From positions 2,108,001-2,172,000 of the forward strand of contig NZ_CP014943.1 in assembly GCF_002077175.1 (NCBI RefSeq): a DNA stretch of 64,000 nucleotides, given 5' to 3'. The stretch is from Colwellia sp. PAMC 21821 (lineage in GTDB: Bacteria > Pseudomonadota > Gammaproteobacteria > Enterobacterales > Alteromonadaceae). The translations under genes were made by a program, and so were the position numbers. The notes below the pieces were generated by a model, which saw only the letters and a program-made list of their open reading frames with translations, made no database searches and was not told the origin of the DNA. Shown here piece by piece: positions 18,281 to 27,400 of this stretch (position 1 is its first letter; every line of letters begins with the position of its first letter).

Positions 18281-18951
18281 TGAATAAAATTGTTACGCTG
18301 ATTGTGGCATTAGGTGCGCTTGCAGCAGGTGTGATGTTATTTAGTCAGCTAAGTCAAAAAGCACCGGTTGAATTTGCCTTACACTATCAACAAGCAAGAG
18401 ATATTAAAGCGTTTGAATTAACCGATCATCTTGGCGAAAAATTTAACAATGAGTCACTAAAAGGTCAGTGGAATTGGGTGTTTTTTGGTTATACATCGTG
18501 CCCAGATGTTTGCCCAACAACACTGCAAGAAATGAACTTTATCTATGATGATTTAAAAGCGATAGCCCCAAACAACCAAGTTTTATTGGTTTCTGTTGAT
18601 CCAAAACGTGATACACAAGAAAAGCTCGCCAGTTATATTGGCTATTTTAATCCTGAGTTTAAGGCATTACATGGTGACCATGGTGCGTTATTTCCATTCG
18701 CGCGTAACTTAGGTTTAATGTATGCGATAACTGAACCTGATATAGCGCAGCAATCGAATAGTGATGCTATAGATAATCACGGAGCAACGGTGACCAACTA
18801 CTTGGTTGATCACAGTGCTTCATTAGTCTTGATTAATCCTGCTGGCAAGGTAGAAGCTATTTTCAAACCAAAACAGGCGCTGGGTGAAGTTCCTGTGATT
18901 GAAGGTGATAGGCTCGTTAGTGATTTTGAAAAAATAGTCGCTTTGTATTGA
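18280..18951 (+). CDS. SCO1/SenC family copper chaperone
   Basis: A 223-residue thioredoxin-fold protein with one N-terminal membrane anchor and the copper-binding YTSCPDVCPTTLQEM (CxxxC). A downstream His, VDHSASLVLINPAG, is the usual third ligand. SCO proteins deliver copper to, or reduce, the CuA site of subunit II. It is the last gene of the oxidase locus, translationally coupled to ctaB, and is followed by a folded inverted-repeat structure. Confidence 0.94.
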   Translation: MNKIVTLIVALGALAAGVMLFSQLSQKAPVEFALHYQQARDIKAFELTDHLGEKFNNESLKGQWNWVFFGYTSCPDVCPTTLQEMNFIYDDLKAIAPNNQVLLVSVDPKRDTQEKLASYIGYFNPEFKALHGDHGALFPFARNLGLMYAITEPDIAQQSNSDAIDNHGATVTNYLVDHSASLVLINPAGKVEAIFKPKQALGEVPVIEGDRLVSDFEKIVALY

Positions 18952-18988
18952 GTTAAAGGTTAAGTGATAGAAAGATGATAGGTCTGCA

Positions 18989-19062
18989 GTACGTTAATAT
19001 AGGCGAATGTTAACGCCTAAATGATGGTATAAATGACGTCCTACCATCTTAAATTAACGTAC
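18989..19062 (+). repeat. nested inverted repeats able to form a three-way junction
   Basis: An outer 10-bp arm pair (GTACGTTAAT 18989-18998 and its complement 19053-19062) encloses two inner hairpins: TAGGCG/CGCCTA (19000-19005 and 19014-19019) and GATGGTA/TACCATC (19023-19029 and 19042-19048). It lies 37 bp after the sco stop. It may act as the operon's 3' structure, or be part of a mobile repeat adjoining the element at 19067. Confidence 0.6.
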
Positions 19063-19066
19063 CGAC

Positions 19067-19227
19067 TTATACCAAACAGACTACTGTATTGATCACCTTA
19101 AAATGGTCTACCTATTCAATTTCTGCGTTGTGTTCAATCCCAATAGCCTGCTATTAACCAATTATACGCCTTGAACTTTAAAAGTGATCTTCATTGAATG
19201 AAGATCAAAAATTCTCTTTGGTATTAA
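19067..19227. mobile_element. MITE-like dispersed repeat with TTATACCAAA termini
   Basis: About 160 bp bounded by imperfect terminal inverted repeats (TTATACCAAACAGA at the left, complement of TTAATACCAAAGAGA at the right). It has no coding capacity and contains an internal hairpin (TGATCTTCATTGAATGAAGATCA region). The ends and interior are of a type I remember from Colwellia-like genomes. It directly abuts the stop codon of the deacetylase gene. Confidence 0.5.
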
Positions 19228-20277
19228 TTATAGCGGATACCATTCACGATTTTCTTTGAGAATAAACCAAGGCTTTGAAAACCAATAATAGCGTCCAGGC
19301 TCACTAATGCTCGGTGCAGTGCAATTACATCTTACCCGGCCAGACGGTAGGGGTGCGCTAAAATCTATGGTAAACAAGTCATCACTTTGCCATTGAATTT
19401 TCTGACGGCCTAAGCCAGAGATATAACAATGCAATTGATCAGGCTCAAAGTCGTCAACAACAATATTAATACTGAATGAAGTAGACTCGCCTTGCTCAAA
19501 GATGGTTTGTTGATTTTTACCTTCAAGATGAATATTAAAGGGCAATGAATCGAGCTTATCTCGCAGGCTTGATAATTGGTCGTATGGTTGCGATGCAGGG
19601 AAACGCGGGATACTGGTTAGATCTGTATTTAAGCCAACAGGCCCTGATTGTTGTGAGAATGCGACAAAGTTATTTTCAAGTACCCACTGCTGAACTTCAG
19701 GACTAAATTCACCATAGGGGTAAGCGAAATATCGCCAGCTTTGGCCTGTTTCTGCTTCAATTATCTTTTCTGCTCGTAATAAAGACTCAGAGTTTTTAGC
19801 CAACCAAGCTTGGGTGGTCATACCCAAAGGTGTGCGTGCTAATGAATCATGGTGCATACCGTGATTAGCGATAATTACCCCGTCGTCTGCCATGGCTTTT
19901 AATTGCTGCCATGATAAAAAGTGTGACGTATTTTGCCCCACCATGCCCGGGTTTATAAAAATCGTAAAGGGAAAGCCGTGTTTATCTAAAATAGGCTTAC
20001 CTTGAGTTAAAATGTCTATATAGGCATCGTCAAAGGTAATAACTACTGTTTTATCAGGTAAAGATTTCTTTTCCTTAATGGCATCCACTAACGTTGATAA
20101 AGCAATAACCTTAAAGTTGTTGTCTTGCAGAAACTGCATATGCTTATCAAATTGCTTGGGAGCAATACTGGTACTGGCCGGAGTGTCTTCGCTAACGTGA
20201 TGGTACTGTAATATAACAGTGGAAAAACTGGTGAAATGTAGGCAATAGCACAATGCTGCCAACAGGCGATATTTCAT
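19228..20277 (-). CDS. polysaccharide deacetylase family protein (exported)
   Basis: A 349-residue protein with an N-terminal signal-like helix and a NodB-type carbohydrate esterase 4 domain. ILQYHHVS opens the domain, VVITFDDAYIDI carries the catalytic Asp and metal Asp, and IANHGMHHDSLARTP supplies the two metal His residues. WRYFAYPYGEFSP is also typical. The C-terminal ~100 residues form an extra beta-rich region with cysteines. It probably de-N-acetylates a surface or cell-wall glycan. It is a single gene whose stop abuts a MITE-like repeat. Confidence 0.87.
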   Translation of the reverse strand: MKYRLLAALCYCLHFTSFSTVILQYHHVSEDTPASTSIAPKQFDKHMQFLQDNNFKVIALSTLVDAIKEKKSLPDKTVVITFDDAYIDILTQGKPILDKHGFPFTIFINPGMVGQNTSHFLSWQQLKAMADDGVIIANHGMHHDSLARTPLGMTTQAWLAKNSESLLRAEKIIEAETGQSWRYFAYPYGEFSPEVQQWVLENNFVAFSQQSGPVGLNTDLTSIPRFPASQPYDQLSSLRDKLDSLPFNIHLEGKNQQTIFEQGESTSFSINIVVDDFEPDQLHCYISGLGRQKIQWQSDDLFTIDFSAPLPSGRVRCNCTAPSISEPGRYYWFSKPWFILKENREWYPL

Positions 20278-20375
20278 GGTAATCTTCCTGCAAAATAGTA
20301 GACTTTAAACGCCTGCGTAAAATAACGTTTTTTCTTCTATAGATACAGTGCATTTACCCATAAAGGTCAGATTTT

Positions 20376-21707
20376 TTGAAATTTAATGATATAGAACGTC
20401 ATAAGCAGCTATTTATACTGGCTTTGCCGATGATTTTATCCAATATTACTGCACCATTATTGGGTTTAGTTGATACCGCCGTTATTGGACATCTAGAATA
20501 TTCCTATTATTTAGGCGGCAGCACGGTTGGGGCCATGATCATCACGGTCATCACTTGGCTGTGTGGGTTTTTACGCATGTCGACCACTGGGTTATCAGCG
20601 CAGGCATTTGGTCAAAGTAATAATGAGCTCAGTTTTTTAATTTTACTGCGCGGGATGATAGTTGCGTTCAGCGTAGGCTTAGTCGTTATTTTATTTCAAA
20701 ATTTCTACCTGGATCTTGCGCTTTCTTTAGCGGGTGGGTCAGAACAAGTACAATTTTATGCCCGAGAGTATAGTGCTATTCGAGTTTGGGGCTTACCAGC
20801 AGCATTAGCTAATTTAGTGATTATGGGCTGGTTACTGGGTAATCATAAAGCGAAAGTGGTGATGTGGTTAATTATTGCCACCAACTTGATTAACTTAGGA
20901 TTGGATTTACTGTTCGTTATTGGCTTTGCATGGCAAGTTAAGGGTGTAGCTATGGCGACGCTAATAGCAGAATACAGTGGCTTAGTCATCGGATTAGGTT
21001 TTGTATATAAAAACTTTAAGCAAAAGTTTATGGGGTTGTTCTCAGGCGTACAACAAATGTTTGATGCTGTGTTAGAGCGAGCAGCCTTATTAAGCTATTT
21101 TAAACTGAATCGAGATATCTTAATAAGAACGTTATGTTTAGAAATATGCTTTGTTTTTATGACCTTTCAAGGGGCGCGACTCGGTGATGATGTGATTGCT
21201 GCCAATGCCATATTAATGAATTTTTTAATGTTAATATCGTTCGGTTTAGATGGTATTGCCAATGCCGCAGAAGTGATGGTGGGTAAAGCAAAAGGAGAAA
21301 ACAATCAAAAAAATATGTTTGTTAGTGTCAATATAGCGCTATTTTGGACAGGAATATTCGCACTCGCTTACAGCTTACTGTTTTATTTCGCGGGCAACTA
21401 TTTCATTCTAACTATCTCGAATATAACCGCCGTAGTTGACTACGCGCAAAAATATCTTTTTTGGATTGTAGCGCTGCCGTTACTGGCCTGTTGGTGTTAC
21501 TTATATGACGGTGTTTATGTAGGGTTGATGCAGGCACATATTATGAGAAACAGCATGCTTATTGCGACATTTGGCTGTTTTTTTCCAGTGTGGTGGTTAT
21601 TACAAGACTATGGTAATCATGGTTTGTGGGCTGCATTTTCTGTATTTATGCTTGCGCGTGGGGTTACGTTAGCTTGGCACTATCAACGAAATAAACATGC
21701 TTTTTAA
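20376..21707 (+). CDS. MATE family multidrug/toxin efflux transporter (DinF-like)
   Basis: A 443-residue inner-membrane protein with about twelve hydrophobic helices in two halves. Family motifs are ALPMILSNITAPLLGLVDTAVIGHL at the N-terminus and FGLDGIANAAEVMVGKA in the second half, closest to the DinF subgroup of Na+/H+-driven antiporters. The start is TTG at 20376 (AAAGGTCAG upstream), since no ATG occurs before the first helix. It is divergent from the deacetylase. Substrate unknown. Confidence 0.9.
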   Translation: MKFNDIERHKQLFILALPMILSNITAPLLGLVDTAVIGHLEYSYYLGGSTVGAMIITVITWLCGFLRMSTTGLSAQAFGQSNNELSFLILLRGMIVAFSVGLVVILFQNFYLDLALSLAGGSEQVQFYAREYSAIRVWGLPAALANLVIMGWLLGNHKAKVVMWLIIATNLINLGLDLLFVIGFAWQVKGVAMATLIAEYSGLVIGLGFVYKNFKQKFMGLFSGVQQMFDAVLERAALLSYFKLNRDILIRTLCLEICFVFMTFQGARLGDDVIAANAILMNFLMLISFGLDGIANAAEVMVGKAKGENNQKNMFVSVNIALFWTGIFALAYSLLFYFAGNYFILTISNITAVVDYAQKYLFWIVALPLLACWCYLYDGVYVGLMQAHIMRNSMLIATFGCFFPVWWLLQDYGNHGLWAAFSVFMLARGVTLAWHYQRNKHAF

Positions 21708-21736
21708 GGGGGTTAAGGTTTTTTGAGGTTTGTCTA

Positions 21737-21973
21737 TTAAGGTTTAGTACGATTAAAAATATGGTACAAACGATTGGCAAATAATCCGACGTAACCATAA
21801 ATAGCAAACAAGCCGCCTATTGCAAGAAATACAATGCCAATAATCTGCCAAATATGGCTTTGATAAAGTCCTAAAAATATAAAGCAGGCACCGATAGAAA
21901 AAAGGCCAAGTCCTCTGAGAAAACGCTGCATACTGCGTTGAGGATCTTGGCCAAGTTTTTCTAATAATGACAT
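21737..21973 (-). CDS. small membrane protein, unknown
   Basis: A 78-residue protein with a short polar N-terminus (SLLEKLGQDPQRSMQRFLRG) and two hydrophobic helices (about 22-38 and 43-65). I do not recognise a family. It lies 23 nt downstream of nfuA in the same direction and may be co-transcribed, but no functional link to Fe-S assembly is evident. Confidence 0.6.
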   Translation of the reverse strand: MSLLEKLGQDPQRSMQRFLRGLGLFSIGACFIFLGLYQSHIWQIIGIVFLAIGGLFAIYGYVGLFANRLYHIFNRTKP

Positions 21974-21996
21974 TGCTAACTTACGCTAAATTTAGC

Positions 21997-22578
21997 TTAG
22001 TAATATGAGTGCTCACCACGTTCGTGTTCAGTCATATCTTTAACACCTTTAATTTCATCGCCCATCATGTCGATTAATTGCTTTTCAATGCCGTCTTTAA
22101 CCGTTACATCAATTTGTGCACAACCGTTACAGCCGCCACCGAATTGTAATACAGCATAACCGTCTTCAGTGATTTCCATTAGCGTACATTCGCCGCCATG
22201 GCCAGCAAGTTGTGGGTTTACTTCAGCTTTTAAGAAGTAATCAACACGCTCAAATAATGGCGCGTCATCACCAACTTTACGTAACTTCGCGTTTGGTGCT
22301 TTTAGCGTTAACTGTGAACCCATTTGGTCAGTGGTAAAATCAATTTCCGCTTCTTCTAAATACATTTTACTGTCAGCATCGATGTAAGCCGAAAAATTTT
22401 CGAACTTTAGTTCAATGTCATCAGCTTCTACAGCGTCAGCTGGACAGTACGATACACCACATTCTGCGCTTGCTGTACCCGGGTTTACAACAAATACGCG
22501 GATACTAGTACCTTCAGCTTGACCAGAAAGTAGTTTTACAAAATGTTCTTGTGCAGTTTCTGAAATGTTAACCATCAT
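21997..22578 (-). CDS. nfuA: Fe-S biogenesis protein NfuA
   Basis: A 193-residue Fe-S carrier. The N-terminal degenerate A-type (IscA-like) domain spans about 1-95 ([19 protein letters not shown]). The C-terminal Nfu domain carries the cluster-binding CxxC in [17 protein letters not shown]. Both domain order and length match E. coli NfuA (191 residues), which delivers 4Fe-4S clusters under oxidative stress or iron limitation. Either of two adjacent Met codons may be the start. Confidence 0.95.
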   Translation of the reverse strand: MMVNISETAQEHFVKLLSGQAEGTSIRVFVVNPGTASAECGVSYCPADAVEADDIELKFENFSAYIDADSKMYLEEAEIDFTTDQMGSQLTLKAPNAKLRKVGDDAPLFERVDYFLKAEVNPQLAGHGGECTLMEITEDGYAVLQFGGGCNGCAQIDVTVKDGIEKQLIDMMGDEIKGVKDMTEHERGEHSYY

Positions 22579-22829
22579 ACTATTTTACTCTCAATACTGG
22601 TGTTGAATTTTCTACTGGGATTGAATATTTCAATACCCGACTATTTTACTCAAGTATAACCATTTTACTCTTCTCTGTCATTTGGTGCTAGTACTAGATG
22701 GCATAATTTATATACACATAATATGAAAAGCTAAAAACTGAGCAGATAAATTGCTTATTGTGGCAAGATAACTAGTTCAAATGCCATAATTTTGTTATTT
22801 TATCAGATAATCAAATAAGGAAAGCTTGT

Positions 22830-25382
22830 ATGTTGTTATCGCTGTATCGAATTGTAATATTTTGTTTAATAAGTGCCTCGTTTACTGTTTTAGGCGCTAA
22901 TGTCAGCACATATTTACCTAATGGTAGCGTTTATAATAAGCAAGTACCGACGCCAGAATCTACATTGGGTTTTGGCATAGGAGAACGTCATCCTCGTCAT
23001 GACCAAGTACTAAATTACTTACAGCAAGTAGCGGCGTCTTCAACTCGCGTTAACATTGAAGAAATGGGACGAACAACACAATTTCGCTCGCAAGTTTTAC
23101 TTACCATCTCGAGCCCTGAGAACCTTAAAAATATTGATGAAATATTATCACGACGCTCAGATATAAACACTTCAGCTAAAGATCCGATTGTGGTGTGGTT
23201 AGGCTATAGTGTTCATGGTGACGAAATTAGTGGTACCAATGCCGCTATGGTGGTTGCCTACCATTTAGCTGCCTCGCAAGACAAAGCCGTTACCGACCTG
23301 CTCAACGATACCATTATTGTGATCGAGCCGAGTATTAATCCTGATGGCATGGATAGGTTTGTAAATTGGGTGACGACTCATCGCGGCATCTCTGAAAATT
23401 CAGATCCAAACCATATTGAACATCATCAACAATGGCGCACCGGTCGCACTAACCATTTTGGTTTTGACTTAAATCGCGATTGGCTACTATTGTCGCAAAA
23501 AGAGAGTCAAAATCGCCTGCCTTATTTTCATCAATATCAACCTAATGTATTAGGTGACTTCCATGAAATGGGTGCAAACGGTAGTTATTTTTTTCAGCCA
23601 GGCATACCCACGCGCACTCATCCTTTGACTCCGGCTAAAAACACTGAATTAACGAAGTTATTAGCAACCTATCATGCCAAAGCGCTTGATGCTAAAGATC
23701 GCTTATATTACAGCGAAGAAAGTTTCGATGACTTTTATTATGGTAAAGGTTCAACCTACCCAGATATTAATGGTGGTATTGGTGTGTTGTTTGAACAAGC
23801 GAGCAGTCGCGGCCTTCAACAAGATACTATTAATGGTTTATTAACGTTTGAGTATGGAATTCAAAACCATGTATTAACGTCTTTATCAACCATTGAGGGA
23901 GCGTGGAAAAACCAAGATAAATTCAAAAACTATCGGAAAGACTTCTTTAAACAAGCTGAAAAACAAGCCAGTGATGAAAACTTTAACGGTTATATTTTTA
24001 CTGAAGTTGCAGATAATTATCGCCTACAAGTTTTCTTAAGTAAGTTGCAGCAACATCAAATTAAAGTATACCCACTTAAGCAAGATTACAAGATTCATGA
24101 GCGAAAATATATTGCCAAGCACAGTTATTATATTCCGTTAGCGCAGCCGCAATATCGCTTGATTAAAGCACTATTTAATCAACAAAAAAACTTTCAAGAT
24201 AATACATTTTATGATGTCTCAGGTTGGACATTACCACTGGCAATGAATATAAAATTTGCTCAGGTTGGCAGCACTTGGGGATTGAAAACTCAGGATGAAC
24301 CTTGGCAACCAAATACAGAAGCAATCACCGAAGTAAGTGATACGGCTTACGCCTACGCATTTGAGTGGCATGACTTTTTAGCGCCTAAACTGTTAAACAA
24401 AATAACCAAAGCTGAGATCAAAGCAAAAGTAGCCACTAAAGTCTTTTCAGCGACAGTAAATGGCGAAGTTAAAACTTTTAATCAAGGTACTATCATTGTA
24501 CCTGCGGGTATTCAAACGCAAGATAACTGGCGAAGTATCCTGACTGAGTTGGCCGCTAAGAACCAAATACCGCTGAACGCGCTAGATACTGGCTTAACCG
24601 CAAAAGGCATTGATATTGGCAGTAACTCATTCCGCTTGGTTTCAGCACCTAAAGTATTATTAGTTGGTGGCAAGGGCGTATCACAATATGAAGCAGGAGA
24701 AATGCTTTACTACCTTGATAACCTGCTAGAAATACCTGTTAGCGTAATTGAAATGCAAAGGTTAGCGGCAATTGATTTAGCAGACTACAGTCATATTATT
24801 ATGGTTGATGGTAAGTATGCTGCGCTAAATACTGAGGTACTGGGTAAATTTAAATCATGGTTAGTCAATGGTGGGGTAATCTTTGGTCAAAAACGCGCGG
24901 CTCAATGGTTATCAGCAAATGAATTACTAAAAATTGATTTTGTTAGAAAAGATCATATTGACCAACTGTTTGATACCGTGAAATTAACTTACGCTGATAA
25001 AGAGCAACTCTCCGCTAGAAAACGTATCGCAGGCGCTATTTTTCAAGCTGAATTAGATATTAGTCACCCACTTGCTTATGGTTACCAGCAAATTGAATTG
25101 CCGGTATTTCGCAATAGCACTGTGATTATGGAGCAAACAGTGAAACCATTTATTACTGTAGCGAAATACAGCCAAGCACCTTTGCTCAGTGGTTATGCAG
25201 ATCAAAATTTGGTTAATCGTTTAGCGAACAACCCAACGCTTGTTGCGCATAATGTTGGTAAAGGTCGCGTTATTGCTAGCACTGACGATTTAGTGTTTCG
25301 AGGTTACTTTTTAGGCAGTATGAAAGTCATTGCTAACAGCCTATTTTTTGCTAAAGCATTTAGCGCCAATTTAGCTGAATAG
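22830..25382 (+). CDS. M14 family zinc carboxypeptidase-like protein (exported)
   Basis: An 850-residue protein with a signal peptide (cleavage probably near VLGA) and an M14 domain in its first half. H129-GD-E132 in YSVHGDEISG supplies two zinc ligands and H245 in GDFHEMGANG the third. GFDLNRDW is also typical, and a Glu in GVLFEQAS is the probable catalytic base. The C-terminal ~350 residues resemble a glutamine-amidotransferase-like fold, common in large M14 relatives of marine bacteria. It probably degrades peptides outside the cytoplasm. AAGGAAAG precedes the start. Confidence 0.87.
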   Translation: MLLSLYRIVIFCLISASFTVLGANVSTYLPNGSVYNKQVPTPESTLGFGIGERHPRHDQVLNYLQQVAASSTRVNIEEMGRTTQFRSQVLLTISSPENLKNIDEILSRRSDINTSAKDPIVVWLGYSVHGDEISGTNAAMVVAYHLAASQDKAVTDLLNDTIIVIEPSINPDGMDRFVNWVTTHRGISENSDPNHIEHHQQWRTGRTNHFGFDLNRDWLLLSQKESQNRLPYFHQYQPNVLGDFHEMGANGSYFFQPGIPTRTHPLTPAKNTELTKLLATYHAKALDAKDRLYYSEESFDDFYYGKGSTYPDINGGIGVLFEQASSRGLQQDTINGLLTFEYGIQNHVLTSLSTIEGAWKNQDKFKNYRKDFFKQAEKQASDENFNGYIFTEVADNYRLQVFLSKLQQHQIKVYPLKQDYKIHERKYIAKHSYYIPLAQPQYRLIKALFNQQKNFQDNTFYDVSGWTLPLAMNIKFAQVGSTWGLKTQDEPWQPNTEAITEVSDTAYAYAFEWHDFLAPKLLNKITKAEIKAKVATKVFSATVNGEVKTFNQGTIIVPAGIQTQDNWRSILTELAAKNQIPLNALDTGLTAKGIDIGSNSFRLVSAPKVLLVGGKGVSQYEAGEMLYYLDNLLEIPVSVIEMQRLAAIDLADYSHIIMVDGKYAALNTEVLGKFKSWLVNGGVIFGQKRAAQWLSANELLKIDFVRKDHIDQLFDTVKLTYADKEQLSARKRIAGAIFQAELDISHPLAYGYQQIELPVFRNSTVIMEQTVKPFITVAKYSQAPLLSGYADQNLVNRLANNPTLVAHNVGKGRVIASTDDLVFRGYFLGSMKVIANSLFFAKAFSANLAE

Positions 25383-25401
25383 CTGAATAGCTCGATAGTT
25401 A

Positions 25402-26169
25402 TTAGTTGGGAATAGCCAAACAAATACTGAGGAGTGTAATGCTTTGCACTCCGTTTTTTTTCAATAGTTTACAAATTTCATTTGCGGTTGTGCCTGTGGT
25501 GACAACGTCATCAATCAAAATAACATTGGCTGGAAACTTTATCGCTGAATTTATGTTGAGACTAAAGGCATTATTCAAATTTTTCCGGCGCTCAATACCA
25601 GACTTTCCTACCTGACTTTCAGTCAATTTTTCACGAGTGACAAGCTCTGTTTGATATTCATACTGAAAATATTGAGCGAATTTTCGTGCAATAAGGTGCG
25701 CCTGATTAAACCCCCGCGTTTGCCACTTTTTTAAATGTAAGGGCACAGCCACGATAGAGGTGTTATCGGACGTAAAATTGACTATGTCGGCACTAAGATA
25801 TTGCTGCCAATGATTAATCAGTAAATAACTGAGTAACTCAGCCAATTCTGTTTTATGTTGATATTTTAATTGGCTAATCCAAGTATCGAAAGGCCAAATA
25901 TAGGGGGCGATGGCTAATAGATGATCAAAATGTTTTATCGGAATAAGTTTTGTAATGGCAGGCCAAGACAATAAATCATAAGGCACGTGTTGGTAATTAA
26001 AATAGGGTAAATCTGCTTGGCAGAATTGACAAAGCAATGGATGATTTTGGCAACTGCTGCCACATAAGCTACAGCAGCTTACTTTTAGTTGGATATTTTT
26101 AAACTGTTGGCGAAAAATTTGTTGTAAAGATAACATTATCTCGCGGTTGATCTTGCTGCTAAATTCCAT
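25402..26169 (-). CDS. comF: ComF family protein (phosphoribosyltransferase-like)
   Basis: A 255-residue ComF/GntX-type protein. The N-terminal zinc ribbon is CCSLCGSSCQNHPLLCQFCQADLP; the C-terminal phosphoribosyltransferase-like domain has RGFNQAHLIARKFA and VILIDDVVTTGTTANE. Family members support DNA uptake or DNA use as nutrient. I choose ATG at 26169, because AAAGGG lies 8 nt upstream; a GTG at 26178 touches that site. It is divergent from bioH, the same pairing seen for gntX/bioH in enterobacteria. Confidence 0.92.
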   Translation of the reverse strand: MEFSSKINREIMLSLQQIFRQQFKNIQLKVSCCSLCGSSCQNHPLLCQFCQADLPYFNYQHVPYDLLSWPAITKLIPIKHFDHLLAIAPYIWPFDTWISQLKYQHKTELAELLSYLLINHWQQYLSADIVNFTSDNTSIVAVPLHLKKWQTRGFNQAHLIARKFAQYFQYEYQTELVTREKLTESQVGKSGIERRKNLNNAFSLNINSAIKFPANVILIDDVVTTGTTANEICKLLKKNGVQSITLLSICLAIPN

Positions 26170-26223
26170 TTTCAGCACCCTTTAGTTAAACTATGCGCAT
26201 ATCCGTTATCGAGCAAACGAAGC

Positions 26224-27018
26224 ATGACAGAAAGCATGGCAGAAAGAATGAAAATAGCGAGCCAAGGTCAAGGCATACCCTTAGTATTTATTCATGGCTG
26301 GGGCCTCAACTCAGCTGTTTGGCAGCCTTGCTTAGCGCAATTACAAACTGATTTTGAAGTTATTACCGTTGATTTACCCGGCTTTGCTACAAATAACTTA
26401 GTTCAACTAGCACAATATTCGTTAGTCGAAATAGCGGACGCTATTATCGATGCGGTTGGTAAACCTGCGGTTTATATCGGTTGGTCTTTAGGCGGATTAG
26501 TCGCTAGCCAAATAGCCATTAAGCATCCAGAGCACGTGTTAGGGTTAATTACTGTCGCGAGTACGCCACAATTTATTGAACGAGATAATTGGCCGGGCAT
26601 AAAAGCAAGTGTTTTGGCATTATTTCACCAGCAACTTGCTAAAGACACGACAAAAACCATCAGTAACTTCTTGAAAATACAGGCGATGGGCAGTCCGCAT
26701 ATTCGCCAAGATATTAAGACCATTCGTGACCTAGTGATGCAGCATGAACAACCCACGCGGCAAGTATTAGACGATTCATTAAGTTTATTAGAAACATCGA
26801 ATCTGACTGAACAATTATCCGGTATTAATCTGCCATTTTTCAGACTTTACGGTAAATTGGATGGTTTAGTACCCAAGCAAGTTATTGCATTAATTGATGA
26901 GCTAGCACCCAACAGTCAGCGTTATGTATTTGAACAAGCGTCACATGCACCTTTTATATCTCATCAGGCAGAATTTTTAACTATAGTGAATCATTGGCTG
27001 ACGGAACATGTGAACTAA
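26224..27018 (+). CDS. bioH: pimeloyl-ACP methyl ester carboxylesterase BioH
   Basis: A 264-residue alpha/beta hydrolase that removes the methyl group from pimeloyl-ACP methyl ester in biotin synthesis. It shows VFIHGWGLNSAVW (oxyanion hole), the nucleophile S88 in YIGWSLGGL, an Asp in LYGKLDGLVP and a His in ASHAPFISH. Length and neighbour (comF) match BioH. Alternative Met starts at residues 5 and 9 are possible; no strong ribosome site decides among them. Confidence 0.93.
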   Translation: MTESMAERMKIASQGQGIPLVFIHGWGLNSAVWQPCLAQLQTDFEVITVDLPGFATNNLVQLAQYSLVEIADAIIDAVGKPAVYIGWSLGGLVASQIAIKHPEHVLGLITVASTPQFIERDNWPGIKASVLALFHQQLAKDTTKTISNFLKIQAMGSPHIRQDIKTIRDLVMQHEQPTRQVLDDSLSLLETSNLTEQLSGINLPFFRLYGKLDGLVPKQVIALIDELAPNSQRYVFEQASHAPFISHQAEFLTIVNHWLTEHVN

Positions 27019-27095
27019 AGAGTAAAGGTTTACTTTTTAGTGTTTTTGGTTAATAATTGAACAGGTAAATGCAAGTAACAGATTAGGAGAGTTTT

Positions 27096-27395
27096 ATGGA
27101 AATTCAATCCGCTTTTAATGCTGGTGTTCAAGGTTTTCAAAAAGCCAGTGAGGATGCATATAAAGCTGCTGAAAATATAGCAACTAGTGTAGGCATAACT
27201 CCTGAGTCGTACGGTATCGGTCAAGATAATAATAATCAAATTTTGAATTCGGCGACACAGAATCCAGAGAACGCAGTAAACCTGACACAATCAGTGGTTG
27301 ATTTACGGGTAGCAGAGTTTCAAGCAAAAGCGTCTGCGAACGTTATTGAATCTGCTGACGAAAATTTAGGTACACTATTGGACGTTCGAGTCTAG
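27096..27395 (+). CDS. small protein with flagellar-rod-like C-terminal motif
   Basis: A 99-residue protein. Its C-terminal part (VDLRVAEFQAKASANVIESADENLGTLLDVRV) resembles the conserved C-terminus of flagellar rod/hook proteins, where an amphipathic helix packs in the axial structure. It lacks the rest of such a protein. GGAGAG precedes the ATG. It lies 5 nt before the SprA-like gene, so the two probably act together. Function unknown. Confidence 0.7.
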   Translation: MEIQSAFNAGVQGFQKASEDAYKAAENIATSVGITPESYGIGQDNNNQILNSATQNPENAVNLTQSVVDLRVAEFQAKASANVIESADENLGTLLDVRV

Positions 27396-27400
27396 CCGTT

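Noticed and set aside
27030..27290. 86-residue reverse ORF opposite the flagellar-like small protein
   Set aside because: It is fully antisense to a better-supported gene with a good ribosome site and conserved C-terminal motif.
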